Positions 16,140-25,989 are shown, counted from the first letter of the stretch. The stretch is DNA of 64,000 nt from Paenibacillus sp. PastM-3 (GCF_029893965.1 NZ_JARXXP010000001.1:558001-622000), one strand, 5' to 3'. The notes: generated by a model not told the origin, from the letters alone. Program-made: numbers and translations.

Positions 16140-18822
16140 GAACGTTCACCTCCTCAGCCTGCAGGGTAAAGGTGAAAACAGCCCCCTGCGGAATATTGTC
16201 CGTAACCTCAATCGTCCCTCCGTGGGCATGCACGATGGATTTGCATAAAGACAGCCCGAGACCCAAGCCCCGGCGTCCGTCACCGCGCAGATTATCAGCT
16301 GTATAGAACATATCGAACAGCTTGGTCTTGGCCTCCTCCGGTATGCCGGGGCCGTCGTCGGATACAGTGACCCGCACCAAATCCCGCTCCCGCTTCGCCG
16401 ATACTGTAATGGTGGAGCCGGCTTGTGTATAGTTGATCGCATTGTCTACCAGGTTGATCAGCACCTGCATAATCAGCCGGGAATCCATCCGGGCCATCAG
16501 AAGCTCATCCTCGAGCTTTGTCCGGATATGATGCTCTGCGCTGCTGCGGTTTACATGCAGCAGGGCTTCAGCGATAACCTCCTCCAGCAGCTCAGCCTGA
16601 AAATACAGATACAGGCTGCCGTTATCGATCCTTGTAATGGACAGCAGATTCTCTACCAGATTGATCAGCCACATCGAATCATCGTAGATATCGGTGTAGA
16701 GCCCGATCTTCTGTGCTTCACTGAGGACACCCGGGTTCGCCAGCAGGATACCGGCATTTCCGGAGATGCTGGTGAGCGGTGTCCGCAGATCATGAGAGAT
16801 GCCGCGAAGCAGATTCGCGCGCAGCTGCTCCTGCCTGATCTGGATCGAGATTTCCTTTTGCCTGCTGCTGAGCAGCTCCTTCTCCAGTGCAAGGGCACAT
16901 TCGCCGAGCATGGCAATCATCAGGCTTTTCTCAAAGATGCCGAGCGGCTCTTCCCGGTCCATTACGATGCCGGCGACCGCGAACACCGTATCCCCTGCAC
17001 GAACTGCGTGGTACAGGCAGCTGGCTGCAGAGAAGGTATCCGTAGTGGCTCCGGCCCGCTTGTTATTTTTGTAGACCCAGTCGGCGACCCCCCATTCATT
17101 CACACCGGTATACTCTGATGCCGCCACAGCGGCTTCAGGCTTGGAGTAGATCAGCGGATCTTCAAGACCCTCCGGACCGGCCGGATAAAAAATCACAGTC
17201 CGGTCCACGAGCTTGACCATCTGTACAGCGGTTTCCTTTATAATCGCCTCCGAGCCTTCTGCCTGCTGCAATTTGCGGCTTGTTTCCAGCAGAACTTCCG
17301 TCCGGTAGGCTTTTTGCGCAGACTGGCTAGCCTGTTCTTTGATCCGCATCGCAAGCGTACTGCTGATAAACGAAGCTGTCAGCATAACCAGAAACGTCAC
17401 CGGATAACCGGTGTCCGCTGCAACCAGCGAGTAGTAAGGTTCTGTGAACAGATAGTTGAAGACGAGTACGCTCAAGATAGAATTTGCCGCGCTGTAGAGC
17501 CTTCCGCTTGTGACAATGGCATTCAGCAGAACTCCCAGAATATAAACGGTGATAATATTCGCTTCACGAAAACCGAGATGCCGGAACCAGAGGCCGATCA
17601 GTGTACAGGCTGCCAATATGATAAGTGATTTCAGGGCATCTTCCGTTGAGAAGCCTTTGGGCTTCAAGTAGGAAGGAAACTTGTTATACCGTGCAGGCTG
17701 GGTATCCGGAATAATATGAACATCAATATTCGGTGCCAGCTCTGTCAGTTTATCCACGATATTGGTTTTGGCTATCCATCTTTTTTTGCTGCTTCGCGGG
17801 CGGCCAATGACGATCTTGGTTACCCGGCTGGAGACGGCGTATTCGGCAATCTGTCCCGGTATATCGTCGCCGTAGACTGTCGCCGGCTGGGCACCCAGCT
17901 GTTCGGCCAGCCGCAGGTTTTCCCGGAGCTCTGTCTTGCTCTTATGAGTCAGCTCTTTGCTTCTAGGCGTTTCCACGTATAATGCTGTAAAAGCCCCCCG
18001 GAACGCCTCGGCCATTCTCGCGGCTGTCCGGATCACTTTTTTGCTGGAGGCTGCTGAGGAAATACAGACCAGAATATGGTCTTCCGTATGATAGGCCTCC
18101 TCTGCAGCCCTGTCACCGGATCGCCGGGTAATCCGTCCCAGCTGATCCGCAGTATAACGCAAGGCGATTTCCCGCAGGGCAATCAGCTTGCTTTTGACAA
18201 ATACCTGTGCAAGGCTTTCGTGCTGCTCCTGCCCGTCTGTGACAAGCTTCCCCTTGTGCAGACGGTCCAGCAGATCATCCGGCGGAATATCAACCAGCTC
18301 AATCTGGTCGGCCCCTTCAAACACACTGTCGGGAATCCGCTCCTGCACGCTCAGGCCGGTGATGGCTGCGACAATGTCATGCAGACTTTCCAGGTGCTGC
18401 ACATTAACCGTTGTATATACATTGATTCCTGCACGCAGCAGCTCCTCAATATCCTGGTACCGTTTCTTGTGCCGGCAGCCCGTACCGTTATGGTGGGCCA
18501 GCTCATCGACCAGGATCAGGTCAGGCCGCCTGTTCAGGGCTTTATCCAGATCAAATTCCCGGGAAGGAAATGTAAGCCTCGGCAGCAGTTCCAGTCCCTC
18601 CATCAGCGCCTCCGTCTCCGGACGCTTGTGCGTTTCAATGTATCCCGCAACGACGTCCTTCCCGTCTCTTTGCTCATCATGCGCAGCATTCAGCATGGCG
18701 TATGTCTTGCCGACCCCTTCCGCGTATCCGAAAAAGATTTTCAGTGTGCCGCGTTTTTTCCTCTGAGAGCTGTCTAAACCCTGCTCTTGGATTGGAACAA
18801 CGCTGTTCCGGTGATGTGCCAT
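16132..18822 (-). CDS. kdpD: Sensor histidine kinase KdpD (full length)
   Basis: 896 residues, the usual length. In order: the KdpD N-terminal P-loop domain (GYAEGVGKTYAM, then LVDELAHHN), a USP-like domain to about residue 365, a DUF4118 region with four membrane helices (about 400-490), a GAF-like domain, HisKA with the phospho-histidine in GISHDLRTPLTSI, and HATPase motifs NLVDNAINYT, DDGPGIP and GLGLGLSL. It senses potassium limitation or turgor and phosphorylates KdpE. Compare the kinase-less double module at the other end of the locus. Confidence 0.96.
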   Translation of the reverse strand: MAHHRNSVVPIQEQGLDSSQRKKRGTLKIFFGYAEGVGKTYAMLNAAHDEQRDGKDVVAGYIETHKRPETEALMEGLELLPRLTFPSREFDLDKALNRRPDLILVDELAHHNGTGCRHKKRYQDIEELLRAGINVYTTVNVQHLESLHDIVAAITGLSVQERIPDSVFEGADQIELVDIPPDDLLDRLHKGKLVTDGQEQHESLAQVFVKSKLIALREIALRYTADQLGRITRRSGDRAAEEAYHTEDHILVCISSAASSKKVIRTAARMAEAFRGAFTALYVETPRSKELTHKSKTELRENLRLAEQLGAQPATVYGDDIPGQIAEYAVSSRVTKIVIGRPRSSKKRWIAKTNIVDKLTELAPNIDVHIIPDTQPARYNKFPSYLKPKGFSTEDALKSLIILAACTLIGLWFRHLGFREANIITVYILGVLLNAIVTSGRLYSAANSILSVLVFNYLFTEPYYSLVAADTGYPVTFLVMLTASFISSTLAMRIKEQASQSAQKAYRTEVLLETSRKLQQAEGSEAIIKETAVQMVKLVDRTVIFYPAGPEGLEDPLIYSKPEAAVAASEYTGVNEWGVADWVYKNNKRAGATTDTFSAASCLYHAVRAGDTVFAVAGIVMDREEPLGIFEKSLMIAMLGECALALEKELLSSRQKEISIQIRQEQLRANLLRGISHDLRTPLTSISGNAGILLANPGVLSEAQKIGLYTDIYDDSMWLINLVENLLSITRIDNGSLYLYFQAELLEEVIAEALLHVNRSSAEHHIRTKLEDELLMARMDSRLIMQVLINLVDNAINYTQAGSTITVSAKRERDLVRVTVSDDGPGIPEEAKTKLFDMFYTADNLRGDGRRGLGLGLSLCKSIVHAHGGTIEVTDNIPQGAVFTFTLQAEEVNVHE

Positions 18823-18937
18823 ATCGATTCCCTTTCCGGCATGTAGTTGCTGTTAGCTAGTATAGCATGTGCAAAATCAGCATAGTATTACAACTTCGGC
18901 CCCTGCATTAAGATTGCATTAAGATGGGGGCCACACA

Positions 18938-18988
18938 CAAAAAAAGGATACCCTCAGCCAGCCTTTAAACGGCCCCGGGGTATCCCTT
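18938..18988 (-). terminator. Terminator after the chemoreceptor gene
   Basis: GGATACCC (18946-18953) pairs with GGGTATCC (18978-18985). On the minus strand it is followed by a run of about eight T. Confidence 0.75.
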
Positions 18989-19000
18989 AATCTTATTCTG

Positions 19001-19822
19001 TTATTGAATAATAGAAGAAATAAATCTGGTCATTTCACCGCTGGTTTCGTTCAATCGTTCAATGACATCGCTAAACTGCGTGACAAGTTCAGCCTGCGCA
19101 GCGGAGGAGGCGGCGATAGCTTCAATCTCCTGCTCCATGTGACGGATCGAGCGCTGCACCAAAGCCAGTGAATCCTCAATCGTTTTGGTCGCTTCTCTAG
19201 TGTTGACGGACAGCTTGCGTACTTCGGTAGCCACTACGCCAAAGCCTGCCCCCTGCTCGCCGACCCGGGCGGCTTCAATAGCCGCATTCAATCCCAGCAG
19301 ATTGGTCTGCTCGGAGATTTCCCGGATGAAGCCGGCGACCTTATTCACCTGCTTAGATTCCTCTACGGTCTGCCGTGAATTATCCAGAATCTGCGCCGTC
19401 GTTGCCGACAGCTCCTCAGACTGGGCTGCCACATTCTGTACCATATCGACCAGCTGTCCGCTGATTCTGTTAATGCTTTCTGTCAGCTGCTCCATCTTAT
19501 CTTCATTTTCCAGTGTGTACGCAATTGCTAATGCGCCAATTATCTCGCCTTCCGGACTATATACCGGTATAGCCGAGGAGATGATAGTCGCTCCGTAAAG
19601 CTCGGCGGGCAGGCGGTTCGTTGTGGCACGTCCGGCAAGCGCGTTCCCGAGTGACGGGTCATCCGGCGGAACAGGACTTCCTTTGGTCAGGCCGAAATCC
19701 AGTACCTTGCTTGGTGCATAGTAATGAAAAATCTCTCTGTCTGTAACGCCAATCATAATATCCTGGGCATGAATCTGTTTGAACAGTGGTGCTGCCAATA
19801 CTAATGCTGTAAGGTTATCCAT
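19001..19822 (-). CDS. Soluble methyl-accepting chemotaxis protein
   Basis: 273 residues with no transmembrane helix. The N-terminal 115 residues form a small sensory domain ([16 protein letters not shown]...[28 protein letters not shown]-like). The rest is an MCP signalling hairpin with the conserved tip [19 protein letters not shown]. The size and build resemble B. subtilis YfmS. It would relay an internal signal to CheA. The ligand is unknown. It is a single gene. Confidence 0.85.
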   Translation of the reverse strand: MDNLTALVLAAPLFKQIHAQDIMIGVTDREIFHYYAPSKVLDFGLTKGSPVPPDDPSLGNALAGRATTNRLPAELYGATIISSAIPVYSPEGEIIGALAIAYTLENEDKMEQLTESINRISGQLVDMVQNVAAQSEELSATTAQILDNSRQTVEESKQVNKVAGFIREISEQTNLLGLNAAIEAARVGEQGAGFGVVATEVRKLSVNTREATKTIEDSLALVQRSIRHMEQEIEAIAASSAAQAELVTQFSDVIERLNETSGEMTRFISSIIQ

Positions 19823-19922
19823 GGCTCTCTCCTAATTGTGTATGATCTGTGTCTATCTATGTTATCGTCACTTTCTCCGGATTCATAAATAGATTCGACC
19901 AGGAAATCACCATCATCCTCAA

Positions 19923-21122
19923 TCAGGCCGCTGCAGCCTGCGCTTTACGCGATACTGATTTCTGCTTTAGCCGGTAGCTGATTGCGGTAACCGCGAATGC
20001 AGCCACAGCTATTCCCGCTGCAGTCCATGATAAAGCGGCCAGCCCGCTTGTTCCCACAACCAGCCCGCCAAGTGCCGACCCGCCGGCGATGCCGGTATTG
20101 GCAGCAACCGGATTCAGTGAAGCTGCGAAATCCCTGGAGCCCGGCGAATGCTCAACCGCCAATTCGATCAGATACAGCTGGGCTGTTACGTTCAGTATAT
20201 TGGATACACAGGCACTCAAAATCAGAAATAAGAGGCCCAGAACAGGAACAGGCGCTGCGAAGAAAAAGAGGACATAGATCGCTGCCTGGACCAGGAAGAC
20301 CACTCTTAGTCTGCCCAGAGCATTGCCGGAAGCGACGATCCCGCCCAGCCAGGTGCTGAAAATGGTAGCAAGGCCGTAAACGAGCAGCACCCAGCTGACT
20401 GCAGTTGCGGGAACGTTCATCACTTGATCCATCAGCGGTCTAATATAAGTGTAGATGCTGAATACGGCCCCTGTCCCGAATACGGGTATCAGAAAAGCCA
20501 ATATCATGCGCCGGTTAGCGAGCAGGCTGAGCTGATCCTTCAAGGAAGCTTTGGTGTTAGTCAGGTTAGAGGGAATAACAATCAGGTTAAGCACAAAAGC
20601 TGCGGCTCCCATCACAGCTGTCAGAACAAAGGCTGCCTGCCACTCGAAATGCTGTCCTACAAAAGTACCGATCGGCACGCCCAGGACATTCGCAATACCA
20701 AACCCGCCCAGAATGTAAGAGACGGCTTTCCCCTGTCTGGCCGGAGTAACAACCTCACTGACCGCCGAAAGTGAAAGCGAAATCGCCAGCCCGCATAAGA
20801 CTGCTGTTGCTATCCTCGTAAACAACATTAATCCGTATGTGCCTGACACGGCACTGAACAGGTTAAACATCACAATGAGTGCAATGGTACCCAGAATAGT
20901 CTGCTTTTTGGGCAGCCTGCTGACTAATGTCATGAGTACCGGTGTCCCAAGCGCATAGGCAATCGCAAAACCGGAGACAAGACTGCCCGCAACGGCAAGC
21001 GTAATCTGCAGGGAAGCAGCGATCTCCGACAGAAGCCCGACAATAATATACTCCGTAGTTCCTAGCAGAAAGGCCATAAAGGTAAAAGAAAATACCAGGC
21101 CGCGTTCATATCCTTTTTTCAT
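19923..21122 (-). CDS. MFS transporter (AraJ/drug-efflux type)
   Basis: 399 residues with twelve predicted membrane helices. The opening FMAFLLGTTEYIIVGLLSEIA is the motif of the AraJ/YdhP/Cmx group of DHA1 sugar- or drug-efflux permeases. The start is ATG after a G-rich Shine-Dalgarno. It is transcribed away from an AraC regulator. The substrate cannot be read from sequence. Confidence 0.85.
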   Translation of the reverse strand: MKKGYERGLVFSFTFMAFLLGTTEYIIVGLLSEIAASLQITLAVAGSLVSGFAIAYALGTPVLMTLVSRLPKKQTILGTIALIVMFNLFSAVSGTYGLMLFTRIATAVLCGLAISLSLSAVSEVVTPARQGKAVSYILGGFGIANVLGVPIGTFVGQHFEWQAAFVLTAVMGAAAFVLNLIVIPSNLTNTKASLKDQLSLLANRRMILAFLIPVFGTGAVFSIYTYIRPLMDQVMNVPATAVSWVLLVYGLATIFSTWLGGIVASGNALGRLRVVFLVQAAIYVLFFFAAPVPVLGLLFLILSACVSNILNVTAQLYLIELAVEHSPGSRDFAASLNPVAANTGIAGGSALGGLVVGTSGLAALSWTAAGIAVAAFAVTAISYRLKQKSVSRKAQAAAA

Positions 21123-21624
21123 AGTTCCCCCCGGCTGCAGTTCAGATCCAAATCATCCAATCCTCACGCAAAAATGTTATATATATTGCTTGGCGCTTCC
21201 AACTCAGGCTCTGCCTCATTTGGTTCCGCTTTCAGCGGTTGCAAATCAGCCCGCAGTTACATAGAATTTCAGCTGCGGCGGCGTAAGCGGCAGACATGGA
21301 GCGGATATCCCATACAGACTGGTGGTGGCGCAAGAGCTCTGCCGGAACCCGGGTCACTGACTGGCGCCAGCCTACATACCTAAGCACATAGAATAACGGA
21401 ACCGCCTTTGGTATCCTGACATACCCCTGCTGCTCCCATACCATACGAAGATTACCTGCACCAGATGCCTGCATATCGTCACATCCATTCACTTGAGCTC
21501 TGCCCTTCTACTGAGCTTCATTGTACAAATGAACCGGAAATGGAACAATAAAGGTTATTGTTGTGTTTCCAAAAAAGATGATATATCTTGTCATTAGAAT
21601 ACTTGGATGAAAGCAGGATAGGGT
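21123..21624. other. Divergent intergenic region between MFS and AraC genes
   Basis: About 500 bp. It holds a near-palindrome AAGAT-N5-ATCTT (21575-21589) just upstream of the AraC start. It also holds one low-credibility minus-strand ORF (21232-21492, GTG start, 86 codons, no recognisable domain). No RNA element was seen. Confidence 0.4.
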
Positions 21625-22482
21625 ATGGACGATAACGATGATTTATTAATGGACCTGAACACCGGAGCTTTTAATGGCGAATTGATCTATGCCGGCAAAA
21701 TGAGTGCCAACCCGGAATGGAAATTTGCGCTTCACAAGCATGAGGATTTGCACGAGGTCATTTATATCGAAGACGGAGTGGGCTCCTATGTTATCGACGG
21801 TAAAGCCTATACGGCCCAAAAAGGCGATGTGCTCATTTATAACAGGGGAACGCTGCATCAGGAGCAGTCTGACCCGAATCAGCCGTTGTCCACATACTAC
21901 TTTAATTTTCGTTTTCTCCCCCCGGCAGACAGGCAGCGTGATTGGGTTGTCCCACCCGGATGGGAGCCGGTTATCCGCTCTAATGCATACACGGGTGAGC
22001 TGGCCATGCTGATTCAGGCCCTTTGCAATGAATTTTCGCTGCGTAACAGAGGCTATGAGCGGATCTCACAGCATCTGCTGGAAGCGATTCTGCTGCTGCT
22101 TGAACGGATGATTCTTGTACAGAACAGGACGGCCAAGGAAGAAAAGGCTTCACTCGCCAATCAGATCAAAGCGTATCTGGATACGAATTACCGGCGCAAG
22201 CTGACCCTTGCCGACCTGGCACAGCTTTTTCACATTGATTCCTATTACCTGGTACATATGTACAAAAATAATTTCGGCATCTCACCGATCAATTATTTAA
22301 TCCAGCGCCGGATGGGTGAAGCGATGCGCCTGATGGCCATCACGGACAAAAAAATCTGGGAAATCGCCAAAATGGTCGGATACGACAATGCCAACTACTT
22401 CTCAATCCTGTTTACGAGAGTCATCGGCATCTCTCCCCGTAAGTTCCGTGAAGGCAATCAACGTGATTTGTATGAGGATTAA
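21625..22482 (+). CDS. AraC-family transcriptional regulator
   Basis: 285 residues. The N-terminal cupin ligand-binding domain contains HKHEDLHEVIYIEDG, then GDVLIYNRGTLHQE. Two C-terminal helix-turn-helix motifs follow (KLTLADLAQLFHIDSYYL and KIWEIAKMVGYDNANYF-x-LF), ending with the family's GISPRKFRE. The start ATG follows AGGATAGGGT. It may control the divergent MFS gene or itself; the inducer is probably a sugar. Confidence 0.88.
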   Translation: MDDNDDLLMDLNTGAFNGELIYAGKMSANPEWKFALHKHEDLHEVIYIEDGVGSYVIDGKAYTAQKGDVLIYNRGTLHQEQSDPNQPLSTYYFNFRFLPPADRQRDWVVPPGWEPVIRSNAYTGELAMLIQALCNEFSLRNRGYERISQHLLEAILLLLERMILVQNRTAKEEKASLANQIKAYLDTNYRRKLTLADLAQLFHIDSYYLVHMYKNNFGISPINYLIQRRMGEAMRLMAITDKKIWEIAKMVGYDNANYFSILFTRVIGISPRKFREGNQRDLYED

Positions 22483-22484
22483 TA

Positions 22485-22979
22485 AACTTAATCTTTGGCC
22501 AGCATGGAATAACGCTTTCCCGTTCGTCCAAGCAACAGTCAACGGACGGGACCTCCATTTCGAGAAACCAGCTGAAACCGGGTGACCTTGTGTTCTTCTA
22601 TTCCCCCATTCACCACGTCGCAGTCTATATCGGCGATGGCAAAATCCTGCACACCTATGGGGAAGGCGGCGTAACGGTTACTGATCTGAACAGCGGCTGG
22701 TGGGATGAGCATTACACCTCTGCGCGAAGAGTATTACCCGCTGAAAGTCAAGATGCGAGCAAAGCAGACGCAGGATCAAAAGCAGACTCAAACAGCAGCC
22801 CAGCTGCTGGTGCAGCAGATAATACATCTGGCACGGCTAAACCGCAAACTGAAACAGACACCGTAACTAAAACCGCTCCTGACACAGACTCTGCAGCCGA
22901 CAAATCAGATTCTTCCGGCAGTTCGTCCCGGGATCAATCCTCCGGTTTTGACTGGGGATGGTTCAGCAATTTCCGTTAA
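22485..22979 (+). pseudogene. NlpC/P60 peptidase C-terminal remnant
   Basis: In one frame, starting right after the AraC stop, the peptide reads GITLSRSSKQQSTDGTSISR then NQLKPGDLVFF and HHVAVYIGDGKILHTYG. That is the second half of an NlpC/P60 cell-wall endopeptidase with its catalytic histidine. The first half, with the catalytic cysteine (DCSG-type motif), is missing, and there is no start codon in frame before GTG 22590. A Ser/Asp/Thr-rich low-complexity tail follows. It reads as a gene whose 5' part was lost, perhaps when the araC region arrived. Confidence 0.75.
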
Positions 22980-23012
22980 GCCGGGAAACATCACCATATC
23001 AAGCTAATGTAA

Positions 23013-23052
23013 ACAAGCCGATTCTGCTAATAGCAGGATCGGCTTGTTTTTG
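23013..23052. terminator. Bidirectional terminator
   Basis: Long hairpin ACAAGCCGAT...ATCGGCTTGT with inner CTGCT/AGCAG, followed by T-runs, between convergent genes. Confidence 0.9.
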
Positions 23053-23069
23053 TTGTGCTTTGATCAAAT

Positions 23070-24527
23070 TTACTTTTGTGCAGGAATAAGTTCTATCGAC
23101 TGCGTATCCAGCACCGGATTCCAGTAGCGCTCTATCTCTACAGTCAGCGGCTGCGGATAATCGATAGCCTGTAATCCGAAGTTGTAATCGTATTCCTCAT
23201 CAAAGGTTTTGGCACCCCGGGACAGTGACTGTGTAAAGACCCCTTCTCCACCCGGCCTCGTATACACTTTTCCGTTAGCGTCCGTATAATTTTCTGCCAG
23301 ACGCATATTGAAGCTGTCTTGTGTCTCAATGTCTTCCCGCTTATTCCGGAAAGTAATTACACCCGATTTTGCTGATTCCCCCTGAGCTTTTATCGAAAAG
23401 CCGTCTGGTGCTTCAACAATCCGCCGTTTTTTCAGATCGACAACGATTTTCATCTGATCCTTATCAACCGCTGCAATCCCGAAGGTTTTCAGAGACAGGT
23501 TGTCCAGATTGAGATAATCTTTACTGGTGTATACAAGCGTAAAATGGGACCGGTCCTTCCAGAGCGCTGAATTGTCTGCTGTAATAACGGTTGGATAATA
23601 GGATTTAATAATCCTGTCTCCGCTCTTGCCGATCAGCACAGGATTTATCAATCCGTTAACCTGCTTGGTATTACGCTCATCCGCTTCCAAATCCACGTAA
23701 GTGCTTAGCGGAGTAAACAGCACCTGGTTCACTTTAAGCTTTTGACCGGCTACCGTCAGATCCTGCTTGGCAGTCCAAAGCCGGTTGCGCGCCTTTAACA
23801 TATCCGTATCCAGTTTAAACGACACATCCAGGCTTGTTCGGTATTTATTGCTGCTTGAGCTTAAGGCTTCATCCGAAGTCTGAGTCAGGACAACCTTATA
23901 TTGTACGTCCTCCGGATAATCCATGTCAGGCGAGAGATTATTGGAATAGACAAAGTAAAGGGTTTGCCCCGCTTGGATCTGGCTGTTTGTACCCAGCATC
24001 TCCAAACTGGCACCGATGTCTGCCACTTCAAACGTTCCAAAATCAAGCCCAAAATCAGCATGGCTTACAGTCTGATCTGTGTTATTCTGCACACTGTATA
24101 TAATAAACACCCGCCGCCCGTCACTTACAGCGCTCTTGATTTCCACTTTAAAGCCTGCTTTTTCCACCCCTTTGTTTACCGGCCGGAGCAGATTCTGATC
24201 CAGTGCATTCCGCAGAGTCTTGTCTCTGATCAATGAAGCATCGAACTGGCCGGAAGCTGTTCCGGTATTATCCGGAATTGCAGTCTGGACCGTGTATTCC
24301 ACAGCTTTTTCAGGAGTATGAAAAAAAGTAAACAGCAGCAGGACAGCAGCGGCAGCAGCCACTGTGACCTTAACGCCTGACATCACCCGTTTTCTCACGG
24401 ACTGCTTTTTCCCTTTTCGGATACCGGTCTGCATCGCCTGAACAATCCTCATCTCCGGCATGGCCTCCGTCTGCTTCTTCATTTCATCTGCATTCTGGTG
24501 CAGCAGTTGCTCTTCTATATCTTTCAT
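23070..24527 (-). CDS. DUF4179-type membrane anti-sigma factor
   Basis: 485 residues. A cytoplasmic N-terminus of about 45 residues, one membrane helix (about 48-70, VTVAAAAAVLLLFTFF), then a large extracytoplasmic beta-rich domain of the DUF4179 kind. It lies 13 bp after the ECF sigma gene in the same operon, the standard sigma/anti-sigma pair. It would hold the sigma factor at the membrane until an envelope signal arrives. Confidence 0.82.
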   Translation of the reverse strand: MKDIEEQLLHQNADEMKKQTEAMPEMRIVQAMQTGIRKGKKQSVRKRVMSGVKVTVAAAAAVLLLFTFFHTPEKAVEYTVQTAIPDNTGTASGQFDASLIRDKTLRNALDQNLLRPVNKGVEKAGFKVEIKSAVSDGRRVFIIYSVQNNTDQTVSHADFGLDFGTFEVADIGASLEMLGTNSQIQAGQTLYFVYSNNLSPDMDYPEDVQYKVVLTQTSDEALSSSSNKYRTSLDVSFKLDTDMLKARNRLWTAKQDLTVAGQKLKVNQVLFTPLSTYVDLEADERNTKQVNGLINPVLIGKSGDRIIKSYYPTVITADNSALWKDRSHFTLVYTSKDYLNLDNLSLKTFGIAAVDKDQMKIVVDLKKRRIVEAPDGFSIKAQGESAKSGVITFRNKREDIETQDSFNMRLAENYTDANGKVYTRPGGEGVFTQSLSRGAKTFDEEYDYNFGLQAIDYPQPLTVEIERYWNPVLDTQSIELIPAQK

Positions 24528-24540
24528 CGTCTCGCCTCCC

Positions 24541-25053
24541 TTATTTCTGCAGATAGGAACGCATTTGCTTCAGTCCGTCGCGGAGCCAGGTTTTGACTGT
24601 ACCTTCCGGCTTCTTCAGCACCTCAGCGATTTGCGCCACTGTCATGTCCTGATAATATTTCAGTACGATGGCATGCCGGTATTTCGGTTTCAGCTGGTGT
24701 ATCGCCCGCTCCAGATCAATACGCTCGTTGCTTTGCATCTCCTGTGCAGCTTCCTCCGCAGGCTTTTCGGACGGGAAGACCCGTTTTTTGCGCCTGAGCT
24801 CGTCCATACAGCAATTGATGGTGATCCGGATCAGCCAGGGTGTGAAGGCCTGTCCGTCTTTCAGCTTTTTACGCTTGATCCATGCCCGGCAGGACGCTTC
24901 CTGTACCACTTCCAGCGCATCCGCTTCATTCCGCATATAACTGAAGGCAATTGCATACAATTTGCGGTGCTCGACATATAGCCGTTCGAAAAAAGCCTCC
25001 TCATCCAAATGCGCCAGGTCCGCAGAACGGACCTCGTTCATCGTGTGCTCCAT
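24541..25053 (-). CDS. ECF-type RNA polymerase sigma factor
   Basis: 170 residues. The region 2 core is seen in AFSYMRNEADALEVVQEASCRAW. Region 4 is seen in LKPKYRHAIVLKYYQDMTVA and the HTH QIAEVLKKPEGTVKTWL. Either the ATG at 25053 or the one at 25041 could be the start; both have a G-rich site upstream. It is the first gene of the sigma/anti-sigma operon and is probably autoregulated. Confidence 0.88.
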   Translation of the reverse strand: MEHTMNEVRSADLAHLDEEAFFERLYVEHRKLYAIAFSYMRNEADALEVVQEASCRAWIKRKKLKDGQAFTPWLIRITINCCMDELRRKKRVFPSEKPAEEAAQEMQSNERIDLERAIHQLKPKYRHAIVLKYYQDMTVAQIAEVLKKPEGTVKTWLRDGLKQMRSYLQK

Positions 25054-25092
25054 CCTATCCCGCTCCCCCTCTCTTTTGGAAATACAGCTTCT

Positions 25093-25110
25093 ATATAGGG
25101 GCCCCTATAT
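25093..25110. promoter_or_regulatory. 18-bp perfect palindrome upstream of the sigma gene
   Basis: ATATAGGGGCCCCTATAT lies 40 bp upstream of the sigma start, where its promoter should be. It could be a regulator-binding site. The protein is unknown. Confidence 0.4.
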
Positions 25111-25250
25111 TGTGTATCTATATGTAAGACGCCTTGTGCAGGAAAAACGATTGATTTCTGGCAACTTTTTCATAATATAAAGTTATGATAAACTGACATT
25201 GAGTGATTAAGCTATTCTAATAGAGTTCAATTTTAGCAAATGGAGGATTT

Positions 25251-25772
25251 ATGCGTACGAAAAAAATGATTTGGAGCACCGCAATCGGATTGATCGCAGT
25301 GATCCTGACCGGTTGCTTGTTTATCCGGCCACAGATGTTGGCGTTGTCTATTGATCTCTCTGCAGAGTCGGTCGGAGGCGTGAAAATCGGGGAAAATATC
25401 AGCAGCAGCTCATTCACCGGCAAGTATCAACAGCCCCTGGATAAGCAAGATAATACGATGTACGACTATTATGAATGGGAAGGCGGATTAGCGACAGCTT
25501 CTATAAACAATGGACCAGATAAGGGTACCATCATGCGGCTGATCATCTCCGGTCCGGATAACCCGCTTACCACAGCTAAAGGCATACATATCGGTGATTC
25601 CAAAGAAAAGGTCCTGTCCCTCTACGGCAAAAAATATTACAAATCGGGTGAGCAGGGTGCTGATATTGTTGGCTACATTGACCGCAAACAGAACCTGACG
25701 CTGGAATTCTGGTGCGTGAACAGCAGCGGCGAGGTGGCAATGATTCGGCTGGATGATGCCGGAGTCAGGTGA
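25251..25772 (+). CDS. Putative lipoprotein
   Basis: 173 residues. The signal peptide ends in the lipobox LTGC (Cys near residue 22), so the mature protein is probably lipid-anchored outside the membrane. The rest has two similar halves (GGVKIGENISS... and KGIHIGDSKEKVLSLYGK), a pattern of small bacterial repeat lipoproteins. GGAGG lies just upstream of the ATG. Divergent from the sigma factor. Function unknown. Confidence 0.7.
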   Translation: MRTKKMIWSTAIGLIAVILTGCLFIRPQMLALSIDLSAESVGGVKIGENISSSSFTGKYQQPLDKQDNTMYDYYEWEGGLATASINNGPDKGTIMRLIISGPDNPLTTAKGIHIGDSKEKVLSLYGKKYYKSGEQGADIVGYIDRKQNLTLEFWCVNSSGEVAMIRLDDAGVR

Positions 25773-25821
25773 CTTGACTGGCTGAGCCCTGATAGGCTTG
25801 TGCTAAAGGCCATGGAACGGG

Positions 25822-25894
25822 CGAAATCAAAGGCATTTTTGCCTCTCATTTCGCGTATCCAGCCACTTTCGCCGAAATCAAAGGCATTTTTGCC
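25822..25894. repeat. Two copies of a 22-bp hairpin repeat, 51-bp period
   Basis: CGAAATCAAAGG followed by the small hairpin GGCATTTTTGCC occurs at 25822-25843 and again at 25873-25894. The second is followed by a TCGCCCCA tail. It resembles the array near 42.1 kb in layout (ATCAAAGG lead, A/T-loop hairpin, CRCCCCA tail). Confidence 0.7.
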
Positions 25895-25925
25895 GTTGAT
25901 CGCCCCAACTTGAGTCTAAATAAAC

Positions 25926-25955
25926 AAGACCAGCCCGGATTGGCGGGCTGGTCTT
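25926..25955. terminator. Terminator at the end of the hydrogenase cluster
   Basis: AAGACCAGCCCG/CGGGCTGGTCTT stem with a 6-nt loop, 34 bp after the first-listed hydF stop on the minus strand. Confidence 0.85.
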
Positions 25956-25989
25956 ACTGTTTAGATAATGAGCGGCGGGGTAGCGATCA

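Noticed and set aside
21232-21492. 86-codon minus-strand ORF between MFS and AraC genes
   Set aside because: Weak ribosome site and no domain; kept only as a note in the intergenic entry.
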